The translations under genes and the position numbers were made by a program. A model generated the notes under the pieces. The model searched no databases. It saw nothing but the letters and a program-made list of their open reading frames with translations, and was not told the origin of the DNA. Below, one piece after another: positions 16,177 through 22,359 of a DNA stretch of 22,359 nt. Numbering within the stretch: position 1 is the first letter of the stretch; every line of letters begins with the position of its first letter. Location: contig DATKYV010000143.1 of the NCBI GenBank assembly GCA_035528275.1, forward strand, positions 1 to 22,359. Direction: 5' to 3'. This DNA comes from DATKYV01 sp035528275. GTDB lineage: Bacteria > Acidobacteriota > Terriglobia > UBA7540.

Positions 16177-16190
16177 AGATTCTAGCCTAT
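16170..16190. promoter_or_regulatory. Operator-like 21-bp perfect palindrome over the -10 box
   Basis: ATAGGCTAGA (16170-16179) is exactly mirrored by TCTAGCCTAT (16181-16190) around a single T. It covers the -10 element of the orphan promoter, the usual place for a dimeric repressor to block polymerase. The regulator is unknown. Confidence 0.55.
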
Positions 16191-16205
16191 TCCGTGGAGC
16201 GGAAC

Positions 16206-16286
16206 GTGATCTTCAGCGCGAGTGCAAGGGGAAAAGAGGGGGGCGCGACAGGACCGTCCGCATTACCCCTTGAGCAAAAAAAATGA
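16206..16286 (+). pseudogene. Possible 26-codon remnant behind the orphan promoter
   Basis: GTG at 16206 sits 6 nt after GGAG (16196-16199) and about 30 bp downstream of the -10 box, so the 5' end looks like a real gene start. The frame runs MIFSASARGKEGG... and stops at TGA 16284-16286, just before the direct-repeat array. No family is recognised. It may be the truncated start of a lost gene or a chance frame. Confidence 0.2.
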
Positions 16287-16301
16287 TTGTTTGTATTTGA
16301 C

Positions 16302-16514
16302 GAACGAACCCGGAATGTTATTGAAACCAAAGGGCCGGCTCTCCGGCAAGGTGGAACGAAGCCGGAATCTTATTGAAAACAAAAGGGATTGACGGATTTC
16401 CGGGAATCTCACTGAAAAATAAGATGCTTAGACGCCGACCTTCTCCCCAAATTGTCGGAGTTAGCGGCAAAACTGGGGATTTGGCCTATCAAGTCGGAAT
16501 CTTGTTGAAAACCC
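16302..16514 (+). repeat. Four imperfect direct repeats, possible transposase-binding array
   Basis: The core CCGGAATCTTATTGAAAAC recurs four times on the + strand: 16310-16330 (CCGGAATGTTATTGAAACC), 16362-16382, 16401-16421 (CGGGAATCTCACTGAAAAAT) and 16494-16514 (TCGGAATCTTGTTGAAAACC). The first two share a longer block (GAACGAA upstream, CAAA(A)GGG downstream). GGAAT starts are 52, 39 and 93 bp apart. Several copies of a transposase-binding motif are found at ends of IS21-family elements, but no transposase gene is here, so the link is only suggestive. Confidence 0.6.
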
Positions 16515-16643
16515 AAGCGGTTAATCGGCGAGAACGGTGTCGGTGAGCACTTCGCCCCGCAAGAGCGCCTCCCAAGCTGCCGCCCTGGAACGCTCGTGGG
16601 GGCTTTCAGTCCTCGCTTTTTCCGACTCTGGCACCGCTGAAGA

Positions 16644-17897
16644 TCAGGTGGCGGGGGGAGCCGCAGCTTCCGCCGGGGCGGGCGTGCTCACGGCTGGTTG
16701 CCGCCGGGCGCGGATGGTCCCCAGCACCACAAGAAGGTTGGTCACCAGAATGATGGCGAAAGCCAGGGTGGGCAGCGCCGCGAACTCCTTGCCGCGGGCT
16801 TCGAGGACCTGGATGGCCAGCACGGCGGTGATCAACCCGCGAGGGAGCAGCCAGAACACCATTTCCCTGTCCCGGCTTTCGATCTCCCGCCACGACCAGC
16901 AGCTGGCCTGCACCGCCAACCAACGCGCCACGAGCAGCGCGCCCACAATGCCCATGATCGTGGGCAAATTCCGCCCCAGCCCGCCGACTTTCACCACCAC
17001 CCCCAGGAGAACAAAGAAGAAGGTCCGCACCAGAAAGGCCAGCTCGGAGTGGAAGGTGAGAATCTGCTGGTGGTGCTCTTCCGCCGGCGACTCCACCTCC
17101 AAGGTCGCCTGCAGTAGCCGCTGGTCGATGCCGGGAAAGTTGGCGAGGGTAAGGCCGAAACCCAAAACGGCGATCAACCCGTTGGCCATCAAGGCCTCGC
17201 TGCCGGCATAGAGGAGAAGGACCACGGAAAAGGTCAGGACCTGCCAGAACCGCTGCTCGGAGAGGATCGGCAACAGGCGCGACCAGAGGTACCCGGCCAC
17301 CAGAGCCATGAGCAGGGAGACGGTGACTTCGGAGAAAATGCGGCGGAGGAATTCACCGGCCAGCGATCCCCCGAAGGCGTAGATGTCGAGCAGGATGCCA
17401 ACCGTCAGGACTCCCAGGACATCGCCGAGCGAGGCCTCGAGAAGCAGGGTGACCTTGAGCGGCGGCCGGGCCTCCAACTGCTGCAAGATCGGCAAGACCA
17501 CGGCGCTGCTCGTGCAGCTCACCACAGCGCCCACCAGGAGAGCCGAGGATACGGACATTTGTAGCGTCCACCAGACCACCGGGGTCACCAGGGCGAGCGT
17601 TATCGTGAAGCCCAGCACGCCCAGCAGCAGACCCCCGGGAAAATGGCGCAGGGCACCGCGGATGTCGAGCTCCAGTCCCCCTTCGAAGAGAATCAGAATG
17701 ACGGCGAGGGTCCCAAAAGCGTGGGCGATTCCCTCAAACCGCGAGGCGTTGACCCATCCTAGAATCGGGCCGAGCACCAGACCCGTGGCCATCAACACTA
17801 CGACGTCGGGGATTCGAGACCGGCGAAAAAGGCGGTTGGCGACGAACGCCAGAACCAGCAGCCCGCCCAGTGTTCCAAACAGCGCCGTCAGTTTCAT
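16644..17897 (-). CDS. Cation:proton antiporter (Na+/K+:H+ exchanger, PF00999-type)
   Basis: A 417-residue polytopic inner-membrane protein with about 12 hydrophobic spans from residue 4 to about 395. The first helix pair (PDVVVLMATGLVLGPILGWV) and LAVILILFEGGLELDI are typical of the monovalent cation:proton antiporter fold. The LLEASLGDVLGVL segment holds the acidic residues expected at the ion site in the discontinuous-helix region, and FWLLPRGLITAVLAIQV contains the conserved Arg near the end. There is no C-terminal TrkA-N/RCK domain; instead an Ala/Pro-rich tail. The ATG at 17897 is chosen because the first hydrophobic helix follows (MKLTALFGTLGGLLVLAFVAN); an 11-residue extension is possible. 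Ion specificity (Na+, K+) cannot be read from the sequence. It is divergent from dus. Confidence 0.88.
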   Translation of the reverse strand: MKLTALFGTLGGLLVLAFVANRLFRRSRIPDVVVLMATGLVLGPILGWVNASRFEGIAHAFGTLAVILILFEGGLELDIRGALRHFPGGLLLGVLGFTITLALVTPVVWWTLQMSVSSALLVGAVVSCTSSAVVLPILQQLEARPPLKVTLLLEASLGDVLGVLTVGILLDIYAFGGSLAGEFLRRIFSEVTVSLLMALVAGYLWSRLLPILSEQRFWQVLTFSVVLLLYAGSEALMANGLIAVLGFGLTLANFPGIDQRLLQATLEVESPAEEHHQQILTFHSELAFLVRTFFFVLLGVVVKVGGLGRNLPTIMGIVGALLVARWLAVQASCWSWREIESRDREMVFWLLPRGLITAVLAIQVLEARGKEFAALPTLAFAIILVTNLLVVLGTIRARRQPAVSTPAPAEAAAPPAT

Positions 17898-18032
17898 ATC
17901 GCAAAAGGGCCGCACTCCCTGCGATCGCAAGGGGTGCCGTACCGTGGCTTAGCGGCGATTCTACACGCAATCAGCGGGAGGAGGGGAAAAGAAGGAAGGT
18001 CACCAGCGCGGAGACGCTGGGGGTTTCTCCAG

Positions 18033-18062
18033 TTGCCAGGCGTGTGGCTTTCCTGCCACAAT
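18033..18062 (+). promoter_or_regulatory. Possible promoter immediately before dus
   Basis: TTGCCA (18033-18038) and CACAAT (18057-18062) are 18 bp apart. The predicted start (about 18069) falls almost at the dus ATG, and no Shine-Dalgarno sequence is visible, so a leaderless transcript is possible. Confidence 0.3.
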
Positions 18063-18071
18063 AACCCGGTT

Positions 18072-19082
18072 ATGCGGTTCGAGAGCCTGCTCATTCGCGA
18101 TGTAACGGTCCGCCCGGCTCACATCTTGGCGCCGATGGCGGGCATTACCGACACTGTCTTCCGTCGCTTTATCAAGCGCCTGGGGGGCTGCGGGCTAATC
18201 ATGACGGAGTTCGTCTCCAGCGAGGGCATGCTCCGCCAGAACTTCCGCTCGCGGCGCTATCTCTACTATACCGAGGAAGAGCGGCCCATTACCGCGCAAA
18301 TTTTCGGCGCCGACCCCGGCCACCTGGCTGACGCGGCGCGCATGATCCAGGATCTGGGCTTCGACATCGTCGACCTGAACCTGGGCTGCCCGGCCAAGAA
18401 GGTGATAAAGTGCGGGGGCTCCGGGCTGCTTCGCGACCTGCCCCTCCTGGAGCGCATTTTCAAGGCAATCCGTGCCGCGGTGACGATTCCCTTCACCGTC
18501 AAGATACGCGCCGGGTGGAGCGACGAGGAAATCGTTGCCGTCGAGGTGGCCAGGAGGGCGGAGGGCTGCGGTGTGGAAGCCATCGCCGTCCACCCTCGGA
18601 CCCGATTGCAGGGTTTCAGCGGACGGGCGCAATGGGAGATCATCCGCGAAGTAAAACAGGCCGTGCGGATTCCGGTCATCGGCAACGGCGACGTCTTCGC
18701 GCCGCGCGATGCGGAGGCGCTCTTCGAGCAGACGGGCTGCGACGCGGTGATGATCGGCCGGGCTGCGGCGTCGAATCCCTGGATCTTCCGGCAGATGTCC
18801 GACTACTTTCGCACCGGCAGCTATGCGGAACCCACCGAGGAGGACCGCTATCAGCTCATCCGCACTTACTACGCCATGCTGGTGGAAGAACAAACTCCCG
18901 GAGGCCTCGGGAAAATGAAGCAGTTCGCAAGCTGGTTTACCCATGGAGTCCGCAACGGCGCGGAGCTGCGGCGCAGCGTGCAAAGCGCCCACGACGTGCG
19001 CGAGGTCCTCGGCCGCGTGGACGAATTCTTTCGGCCCCCAACGCGCGCTTCCGGCACCTCGCATGAGGTCCGGGCCCTCTGA
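18072..19082 (+). CDS. dusB: tRNA-dihydrouridine synthase (DusB-like)
   Basis: A 336-residue FMN-dependent reductase that makes dihydrouridine in the D-loop of tRNA. Conserved blocks: LAPMAGITDTVFRRF (19-33, FMN site), DLNLGCPAKKVIKCGGSGLL (101-120, catalytic Cys106), VKIRAGW, AIAVHPRTRLQGFSGRA and IPVIGNGDVFAPRDA with MIGRAAASNPWIFRQ (phosphate binding of FMN). The C-terminal helical domain recognises tRNA. Length is typical of DusB. The ATG at 18072 starts at the usual place before the first barrel strand; upstream codons in the same frame do not look coding. A PilZ protein follows 36 bp downstream. Assignment to B rather than another Dus subfamily rests on general resemblance. Confidence 0.93.
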   Translation: MRFESLLIRDVTVRPAHILAPMAGITDTVFRRFIKRLGGCGLIMTEFVSSEGMLRQNFRSRRYLYYTEEERPITAQIFGADPGHLADAARMIQDLGFDIVDLNLGCPAKKVIKCGGSGLLRDLPLLERIFKAIRAAVTIPFTVKIRAGWSDEEIVAVEVARRAEGCGVEAIAVHPRTRLQGFSGRAQWEIIREVKQAVRIPVIGNGDVFAPRDAEALFEQTGCDAVMIGRAAASNPWIFRQMSDYFRTGSYAEPTEEDRYQLIRTYYAMLVEEQTPGGLGKMKQFASWFTHGVRNGAELRRSVQSAHDVREVLGRVDEFFRPPTRASGTSHEVRAL

Positions 19083-19118
19083 ACCGCGCGGCGACATCTT
19101 TTCAAGGAGCGCAGTCTC

Positions 19119-19448
19119 GTGGAACAAAGAAGCCAACGGAGAATCCGCGCAGCCGTCCCGGTGGAGATTCAAGGAGAGGACGCGCGCGGCGAAGCGTTTG
19201 AGGAATCAACCGAAGCGGTGGACGTCAGCCGGCGCGGCCTGGCCTTGCTCACCAAGCGCGACTTGCCGCTGAATTCCACGCTGACCGTGGTCCTTCCCGG
19301 CCGCGGGCCTTCCCGACCCGGCGAAGGGCCTACGGATTTCTTCGCCACCGCCGCCGTCGTTCGAGTGGAAAAAGAGGGGGAGATGAACCGCGTGGCGATT
19401 CGTTTTATGGGAGCAACCCTGGCAACCTACACGGCGGAGACGGAATGA
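19119..19448 (+). CDS. PilZ domain protein
   Basis: A 109-residue single-domain protein of the PilZ family, which binds cyclic di-GMP. The N-terminal Arg-rich RSQRRIR (4-10) supplies the RxxxR motif and DVSRRG (35-40) the (D/N)xSxxG motif; the rest forms the expected beta-barrel strands (LTVVLP, ATAAVVRVEKEG, VAIRFMG). The GTG start at 19119 is set by AAGGAG at 19104-19109. It lies 36 bp after dus and may be cotranscribed. No effector domain is fused, so it probably acts through a partner protein. Both binding motifs are present, so ligand binding is likely but untested. Confidence 0.85.
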   Translation: MEQRSQRRIRAAVPVEIQGEDARGEAFEESTEAVDVSRRGLALLTKRDLPLNSTLTVVLPGRGPSRPGEGPTDFFATAAVVRVEKEGEMNRVAIRFMGATLATYTAETE

Positions 19449-19458
19449 GGCCCGAGTC

Positions 19459-19471
19459 GCCCGTTTCGGGC
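19459..19471 (+). terminator. Short hairpin after the PilZ gene
   Basis: GCCCG-TTT-CGGGC (19459-19471) lies 11 bp after the PilZ stop and runs into an AT-rich stretch without a real T-run. A weak terminator is possible. Confidence 0.3.
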
Positions 19472-19541
19472 ATTATCACTCTCATATAATACACAATAAA
19501 TAATAGATGACGTTGGATATATCTATAGTTCTATACAGCCG

Positions 19542-20447
19542 CTATCCCCTGTCGATTCCCCCTCTTGAGCTCTTCTCCATCTGCCACTGGCGATAGGCGT
19601 CGCTTCTCGAAATGCCGCGGGAGCGGGCGACCACCTTGAGCGCGGCGCGCTCGTCCAGGCGGCGGTCCTGCATGACCTGCTCGATTTCTTTCCGAAGAGT
19701 TCCCCTCGCCGAAGACCTCTTTATCGGGGTCGTCTGCGGGCCAACCAGCACCGTGATCTCGCCCCTCACGGGGTTTCCCTTCAGCCGCGCCAGCACCTCG
19801 GAGGCTGAGCCGCGCACGAATTCCTCGTGCACTTTAGTCACCTCGCGCGCCACCACCACGGGCACGTCGCCGAGGACCTGCGCAATGTCTTCCAGCATGT
19901 CCAGGGCGCGATGCGGCGCTTCGTAGAAGACCACCGTCTTCGGCGAACCACGCAACTCTTCCAGAGCCCGGCGCCGCGCCAGTTTCTTCGCTGGCGGAAA
20001 ACCCAGGAAGCGAAACTTGTCAACGGGCAACCCCGCCGCGGCCAGCGCCGCTACGAACGCCGAGGCCCCGGGGACGGGAATCACCGGAATGTTGTGCCGG
20101 ATCGCCAAACTCACCAGCCGGAAGCCCGGGTCGGAAATCACCGGCATTCCAGCGTCGGAAACCAGCGCGATGCGGCTTCCCTCCTCCATCTGGATGATCA
20201 GTTCCGGCGCGCGCGTCAGCTCGTTGTGCTCATGGTAGCTGACAGTGCGCGCCTTGATGCCGTAGTGGTTGAGGAGCTGCTGCGTCCGGCGGGTGTCTTC
20301 GCAGGCGATCAGGTCCACTTCCTTGAGCAGGCGCACGGCGCGGAAAGTAATGTCCTCCAGGTTTCCGATGGGCGTGGCAACGAGGTACAGTTTCCCCGGT
20401 GATCCGTTGGAGGTGCGAAGAGAATCCAATGTCTTGGGTTTCGGCAT
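19542..20447 (-). CDS. rsmI: 16S rRNA (cytidine(1402)-2'-O)-methyltransferase RsmI
   Basis: A 301-residue SAM-dependent methyltransferase of the tetrapyrrole-methylase fold that modifies C1402 in the 16S decoding site. Conserved blocks: KLYLVATPIGNLEDITFRAV (19-38), LIACEDTRRTQQLLNHYGI, IALVSDAGMPVISDPGFRLV (SAM site), PVPGASAFVAALAAAGLP and FYEAPHRALDMLEDI. The C-terminal ~50 residues carry a basic helical tail (LRKEIEQVMQDRRLDERAALKVVARSRGISR), as in many RsmI. The ATG at 20447 is preceded by GAGG at 8 nt. It ends in an AT-rich region convergent with the PilZ gene. Confidence 0.96.
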   Translation of the reverse strand: MPKPKTLDSLRTSNGSPGKLYLVATPIGNLEDITFRAVRLLKEVDLIACEDTRRTQQLLNHYGIKARTVSYHEHNELTRAPELIIQMEEGSRIALVSDAGMPVISDPGFRLVSLAIRHNIPVIPVPGASAFVAALAAAGLPVDKFRFLGFPPAKKLARRRALEELRGSPKTVVFYEAPHRALDMLEDIAQVLGDVPVVVAREVTKVHEEFVRGSASEVLARLKGNPVRGEITVLVGPQTTPIKRSSARGTLRKEIEQVMQDRRLDERAALKVVARSRGISRSDAYRQWQMEKSSRGGIDRG

Positions 20448-20555
20448 AGCGGCAGCCTCAGTGTGAAGCTTCTCTGCCTTTGGGTCAATCCAAGTCTATC
20501 AACTCGGTGGCGTGAGGGCAACGCCGCGGCGGACGGATCCCCTCGCGCCGGAGTT

Positions 20556-20584
20556 TTGACCGGCGATTTGGCCCCTGCTATAAT
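20556..20584 (+). promoter_or_regulatory. Near-consensus sigma70 promoter of the FmdB gene
   Basis: TTGACC (20556-20561), 17-bp spacer, then perfect TATAAT (20579-20584). The predicted start is near 20591, leaving a leader of about 20 nt that contains GGGAGG. Confidence 0.75.
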
Positions 20585-20600
20585 CAAAGGTGTTTGGGCC

Positions 20601-20606
20601 GGGAGG
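20601..20606 (+). promoter_or_regulatory. Ribosome-binding site fixing a TTG start
   Basis: GGGAGG lies 5 nt before the TTG at 20612. Together with the family N-terminus MPIYEYRC it decides for this TTG over the TTG at 20594 and the GTG at 20606. Confidence 0.75.
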
Positions 20607-20611
20607 TGTGG

Positions 20612-20905
20612 TTGCCGATATACGAGTACCGCTGCCTGAATTGTGGTGAACTGGTGGAGAAGATCCAGAAGTTCTCCGATCCGCCTCTCACCACATGCCA
20701 AAAATGTGGGGGTGAGCTCGAACGCCTCCTTTCTTCACCCGCCATCCAGTTCAAAGGATCGGGCTGGTACATTACTGACTACGCACGGAAGTCCGCCCCG
20801 CAAGCCGGCAAATCCGACGGGTCCGGAGCCGACAGCAGCAAGCAATCCTCGGAAGCCCCCAAGGCGACCGCCACGAAGGACAGCAAGCCGGCTGCGGATA
20901 AGTAA
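20612..20905 (+). CDS. FmdB-family zinc ribbon protein
   Basis: A 97-residue small protein. The N-terminal ~42 residues are the FmdB-type zinc ribbon: PIYEYRCLNCGELVEKIQKF with Cys8 and Cys11, then Cys29 and Cys32 in TCQKCGGELERLLSSPA. The GSGWYITDY motif that ends the conserved part is also family-typical. The rest is a low-complexity Lys/Ala/Ser/Asp tail (about 60-97), probably disordered. The family was first named as a putative regulator of formamidase genes, but its general role is not established. The TTG start at 20612 gives the standard N-terminus. It has its own strong promoter and stands between two genes on the opposite strand, so it is probably monocistronic. Confidence 0.88.
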   Translation: MPIYEYRCLNCGELVEKIQKFSDPPLTTCQKCGGELERLLSSPAIQFKGSGWYITDYARKSAPQAGKSDGSGADSSKQSSEAPKATATKDSKPAADK

Positions 20906-20934
20906 GCGTCCGGCGCCCTTCTCTCTCAGCGAAT

Positions 20935-21813
20935 CTATATCTTGAGCGAGCGGAGATACTTGCGGAATTCCTTGCCCAAGTCGCGCCGCTTCAGAGCCAT
21001 TTCCACCGTTGCCTGAAGAAACCCCAGCTTGTTCCCGGCATCGTAACGGCGGCCTTCGAATACGAAACCGTAGACGGGTTCTTTCTTCGCAAGGCTCCGC
21101 AGGCCATCCGTCAGTTGGATCTCCCTGCCCGCTCCCGGGCGAGTGCGGGCGAGCTCGTCGAAAACCGTGGGCGTCAGGATGTAGCGCCCGATGATGGCGA
21201 GGTTCGACGGCGCGTCCTTGGGTTTGGGTTTCTCCACCATGTCCTCGACGCGGAACAGCCGCCCATCCCATCGCTTGTCGGGCACCGCGCGGCCACGGAT
21301 TACGCCGTAACTCGAAACCGCCTGCCGTTTCACCCGCTGAATCGCCACCACGCTCCCGCCGAAGCGCTCGTAAACCTCCATCAACTGTTTCAGACAGGGC
21401 TCGCGGCTATCGATGACATCGTCGGAAAGCGCCACGGCGAAAGGCTCGTTCCCCACCAGGTCGCGCGTCGTCAGGATCGCGTGGCCGAGCCCTCTGGGCT
21501 GCTTTTGGCGCAGGTAAGTAATCTGCATCAGCGCGGCGATCGAGCGCATTTGGTTGCGCAGCTCCTCTTTGCCACGCCCCGCCAGTTCGTGTTCGAGTTC
21601 GAAGGACACATCGAAGTGGTCTTCGATGGCGTTCTTGCCGCGCCCGGTGACGAAGATGACGAGTGGAATTCCGGAGGCGGAAACCTCCTCCACGGCGTAC
21701 TGGACGAGCGGCTTATCCACAATGGGGAGCATTTCCTTGGGCTGGGCCTTGGTGGCCGGCAGGAAGCGTGTACCCAGTCCTGCAACCGGCAAAACCGCTT
21801 TGCGAATCGGCAT
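20935..21813 (-). CDS. galU: UTP-glucose-1-phosphate uridylyltransferase
   Basis: A 292-residue nucleotidyltransferase that makes UDP-glucose for polysaccharides and envelope glycans. Conserved: RKAVLPVAGLGTRFLPATKA (nucleotide-binding loop, residues 4-23), PKEMLPIVDKPLVQYAVEE, LGHAILTTRDLVGNEPFAVALSDDVI, VEKPKPKDAPSNLAIIGRYIL and AREIQLTDGL-like GREIQLTDGLRSL. Length is normal for bacterial GalU. The ATG at 21813 is chosen because the conserved loop begins at once and AGAGGTGATC precedes it; the frame remains open 46 codons further up but that sequence contains the likely promoter (21867-21896). Confidence 0.96.
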   Translation of the reverse strand: MPIRKAVLPVAGLGTRFLPATKAQPKEMLPIVDKPLVQYAVEEVSASGIPLVIFVTGRGKNAIEDHFDVSFELEHELAGRGKEELRNQMRSIAALMQITYLRQKQPRGLGHAILTTRDLVGNEPFAVALSDDVIDSREPCLKQLMEVYERFGGSVVAIQRVKRQAVSSYGVIRGRAVPDKRWDGRLFRVEDMVEKPKPKDAPSNLAIIGRYILTPTVFDELARTRPGAGREIQLTDGLRSLAKKEPVYGFVFEGRRYDAGNKLGFLQATVEMALKRRDLGKEFRKYLRSLKI

Positions 21814-21866
21814 GATCACCTCTGCATGAGCTCGCGCGCTTGCGTCTACGATTCCCGTGAGTTTCC

Positions 21867-21896
21867 AGTCTATCCTCGATGCGCGAGCCGCGTCAA
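21867..21896 (-). promoter_or_regulatory. Probable sigma70-type promoter of galU
   Basis: On the minus strand TTGACG (21896-21891) and TAGACT (21872-21867) are 18 bp apart, predicting a leader of about 47 nt. This supports the internal ATG at 21813 as the galU start. Confidence 0.5.
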
Positions 21897-21976
21897 AGGT
21901 GATTGCCCTTAGCTGCGGATTCTGAGATCGCGCCATCTGATGATGCGTCAACCCCGGGCATCAGAAGGCGACTGTG

Positions 21977-22085
21977 CTAGTGCCGTTCCAATCTGTTGAG
22001 GTTATGCTTTACACTACTCTGCTGCAGCTTGCGCGGGACCGCGTGGCTTGAGGCAAGTGAGCACAAATAGTTGGAACGGCACTAG
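21977..22085. mobile_element. MITE-like element, copy 2, same ends as the unit at 1835-1956
   Basis: CTAGTGCCGTTCCAA (21977-21991) is the exact reverse complement of 22071-22085, giving 15-bp perfect terminal inverted repeats identical to the outer 15 bp of copy 1. The 109-bp unit lies between galU and tsaD and ends 23 bp before the tsaD ATG. Its interior shows no resemblance by eye to copy 1 and lacks the TCCGCCA palindromes. CTAG is at both outer edges, as in copy 1. No coding capacity. Confidence 0.75.
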
Positions 22086-22108
22086 GATAACTTGTTCGGG
22101 ATTTCATC

Positions 22109-22359
22109 ATGCTTGTGCTTGGCATCGAATCCAGTTGCGATGAAACAGCGGCAGCCATTGTGGCCGACGGGGAGCGGATTCTCTCCAACGTGGTCGCTTC
22201 CCAGGTTCTGACCCACGAAAAGTATGGCGGTGTGGTTCCCGAACTCGCATCGCGTGAGCACCTGCGCAAAATCGGCCCCGTGGTCGACGAAGCCTGCCGC
22301 CGCGCCGGGCTCGCCCTCAAAGACGTCGAAGCGATCGCCGTCACCGAAGGTCCCGGCCT
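22109..22359 (+). CDS. tsaD: tRNA N6-adenosine threonylcarbamoyltransferase TsaD (5' part)
   Basis: The first 83 codons of TsaD (formerly Gcp/YgjD), which with TsaB and TsaE attaches threonylcarbamoyl to A37 of tRNAs reading ANN codons. The N-terminus MLVLGIESSCDETAAAIVAD is the ASKHA-fold signature of the family. SQVLTHEKYGGVVPELASRE and IAVTEGPG follow as expected. The gene continues beyond the window. The ATG at 22109 is the conserved start; CGGGA lies 7 nt upstream as a modest ribosome-binding site. Its promoter must lie within or near the short repeat element ending at 22085, since galU is transcribed in the other direction. Confidence 0.95.
   Translation, partial: MLVLGIESSCDETAAAIVADGERILSNVVASQVLTHEKYGGVVPELASREHLRKIGPVVDEACRRAGLALKDVEAIAVTEGPG

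Larger units (their letters stand above)
16085..16643. other. 559-bp non-coding region between fabZ and the antiporter
   Basis: No credible gene fills this stretch between the ends of two convergent genes. It holds an orphan promoter with an operator-like palindrome (16148-16190), a 26-codon reading frame with a ribosome-binding site (16206-16286), and four direct repeats (16302-16514). Together these look like the remains of a regulated gene disrupted by a mobile element since lost; this is inference. The last ~125 bp (16515-16643) show nothing recognisable. Confidence 0.6.

Noticed and set aside
16537..17211. 224-codon plus-strand frame over the antiporter 3' end
   Set aside because: Ser/Arg/Thr-rich translation with no motif, antisense to clear membrane spans of the antiporter.

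Overview
The window reads as a chromosomal segment of a GC-rich, Gram-negative bacterium, most likely an uncultured member of the Acidobacteriota. This is inference from gene content and protein flavour: a Tat-exported Gfo/Idh/MocA oxidoreductase beside a xylose-isomerase-like TIM barrel, an outer-membrane lipid transport (Mla/MCE) operon with C-terminal repeats, stand-alone heptose-phosphate adenylyltransferase, a SurA-like chaperone, PilZ and FmdB proteins, and a short Xre regulator of a type common in that phylum. No 16S gene is present, so the placement cannot be proven here. Most of the window is compact housekeeping sequence.

Layout. 1-1838 (+): tail of a sugar-phosphate isomerase-like gene, then the secreted oxidoreductase. 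1835-1956: a short element with perfect 18-bp terminal inverted repeats that fills the gap between convergent genes. 1963-3986 (-): aguB-aguA, the agmatine to putrescine route. 4182-7012 (+): mlaE-mlaF-mlaD, a phospholipid ABC/MCE transporter behind a good sigma70-type promoter. 7232-7316: tRNA-Leu(CAA), followed by a small Xre-type regulator. 7971-9257 (-): hemL (tetrapyrrole synthesis), divergent from rfaE2-mfd (LPS heptose activation; transcription-coupled repair). 13593-16084 (+): surA-like, yhaM-like and fabZ. 16085-16643: a non-coding stretch with an orphan promoter/operator and a four-copy direct-repeat array, probably the scar of a lost mobile element. 16644-17897 (-): CPA-type cation/proton antiporter. 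18072-19448 (+): dus and a PilZ protein. 19542-20447 (-): rsmI. 20612-20905 (+): FmdB zinc ribbon with a near-consensus promoter. 20935-21813 (-): galU. 21977-22085: a second copy of the terminal-repeat element. 22109-end (+): start of tsaD.

Several genes share an envelope theme (mlaEFD, rfaE2, surA-like, fabZ, galU), others an RNA/translation theme (tRNA-Leu, dus, rsmI, tsaD, yhaM-like). I found no defence island, CRISPR array, prophage or biosynthetic cluster. The most unusual signals are non-coding: (i) two elements at opposite ends of the window with the same inverted ends but unrelated interiors, one supplying a stop codon; (ii) a 61-nt near-perfect hairpin whose 3' end is the fabZ start codon; (iii) a promoter with a perfect 21-bp palindrome over its -10 box and no intact gene behind it, next to repeats resembling transposase-binding sites. 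Among the proteins, the MlaF ATPase has Ser where the catalytic Walker-B Glu is expected, and MlaD carries five repeats at an exact 34-residue period.
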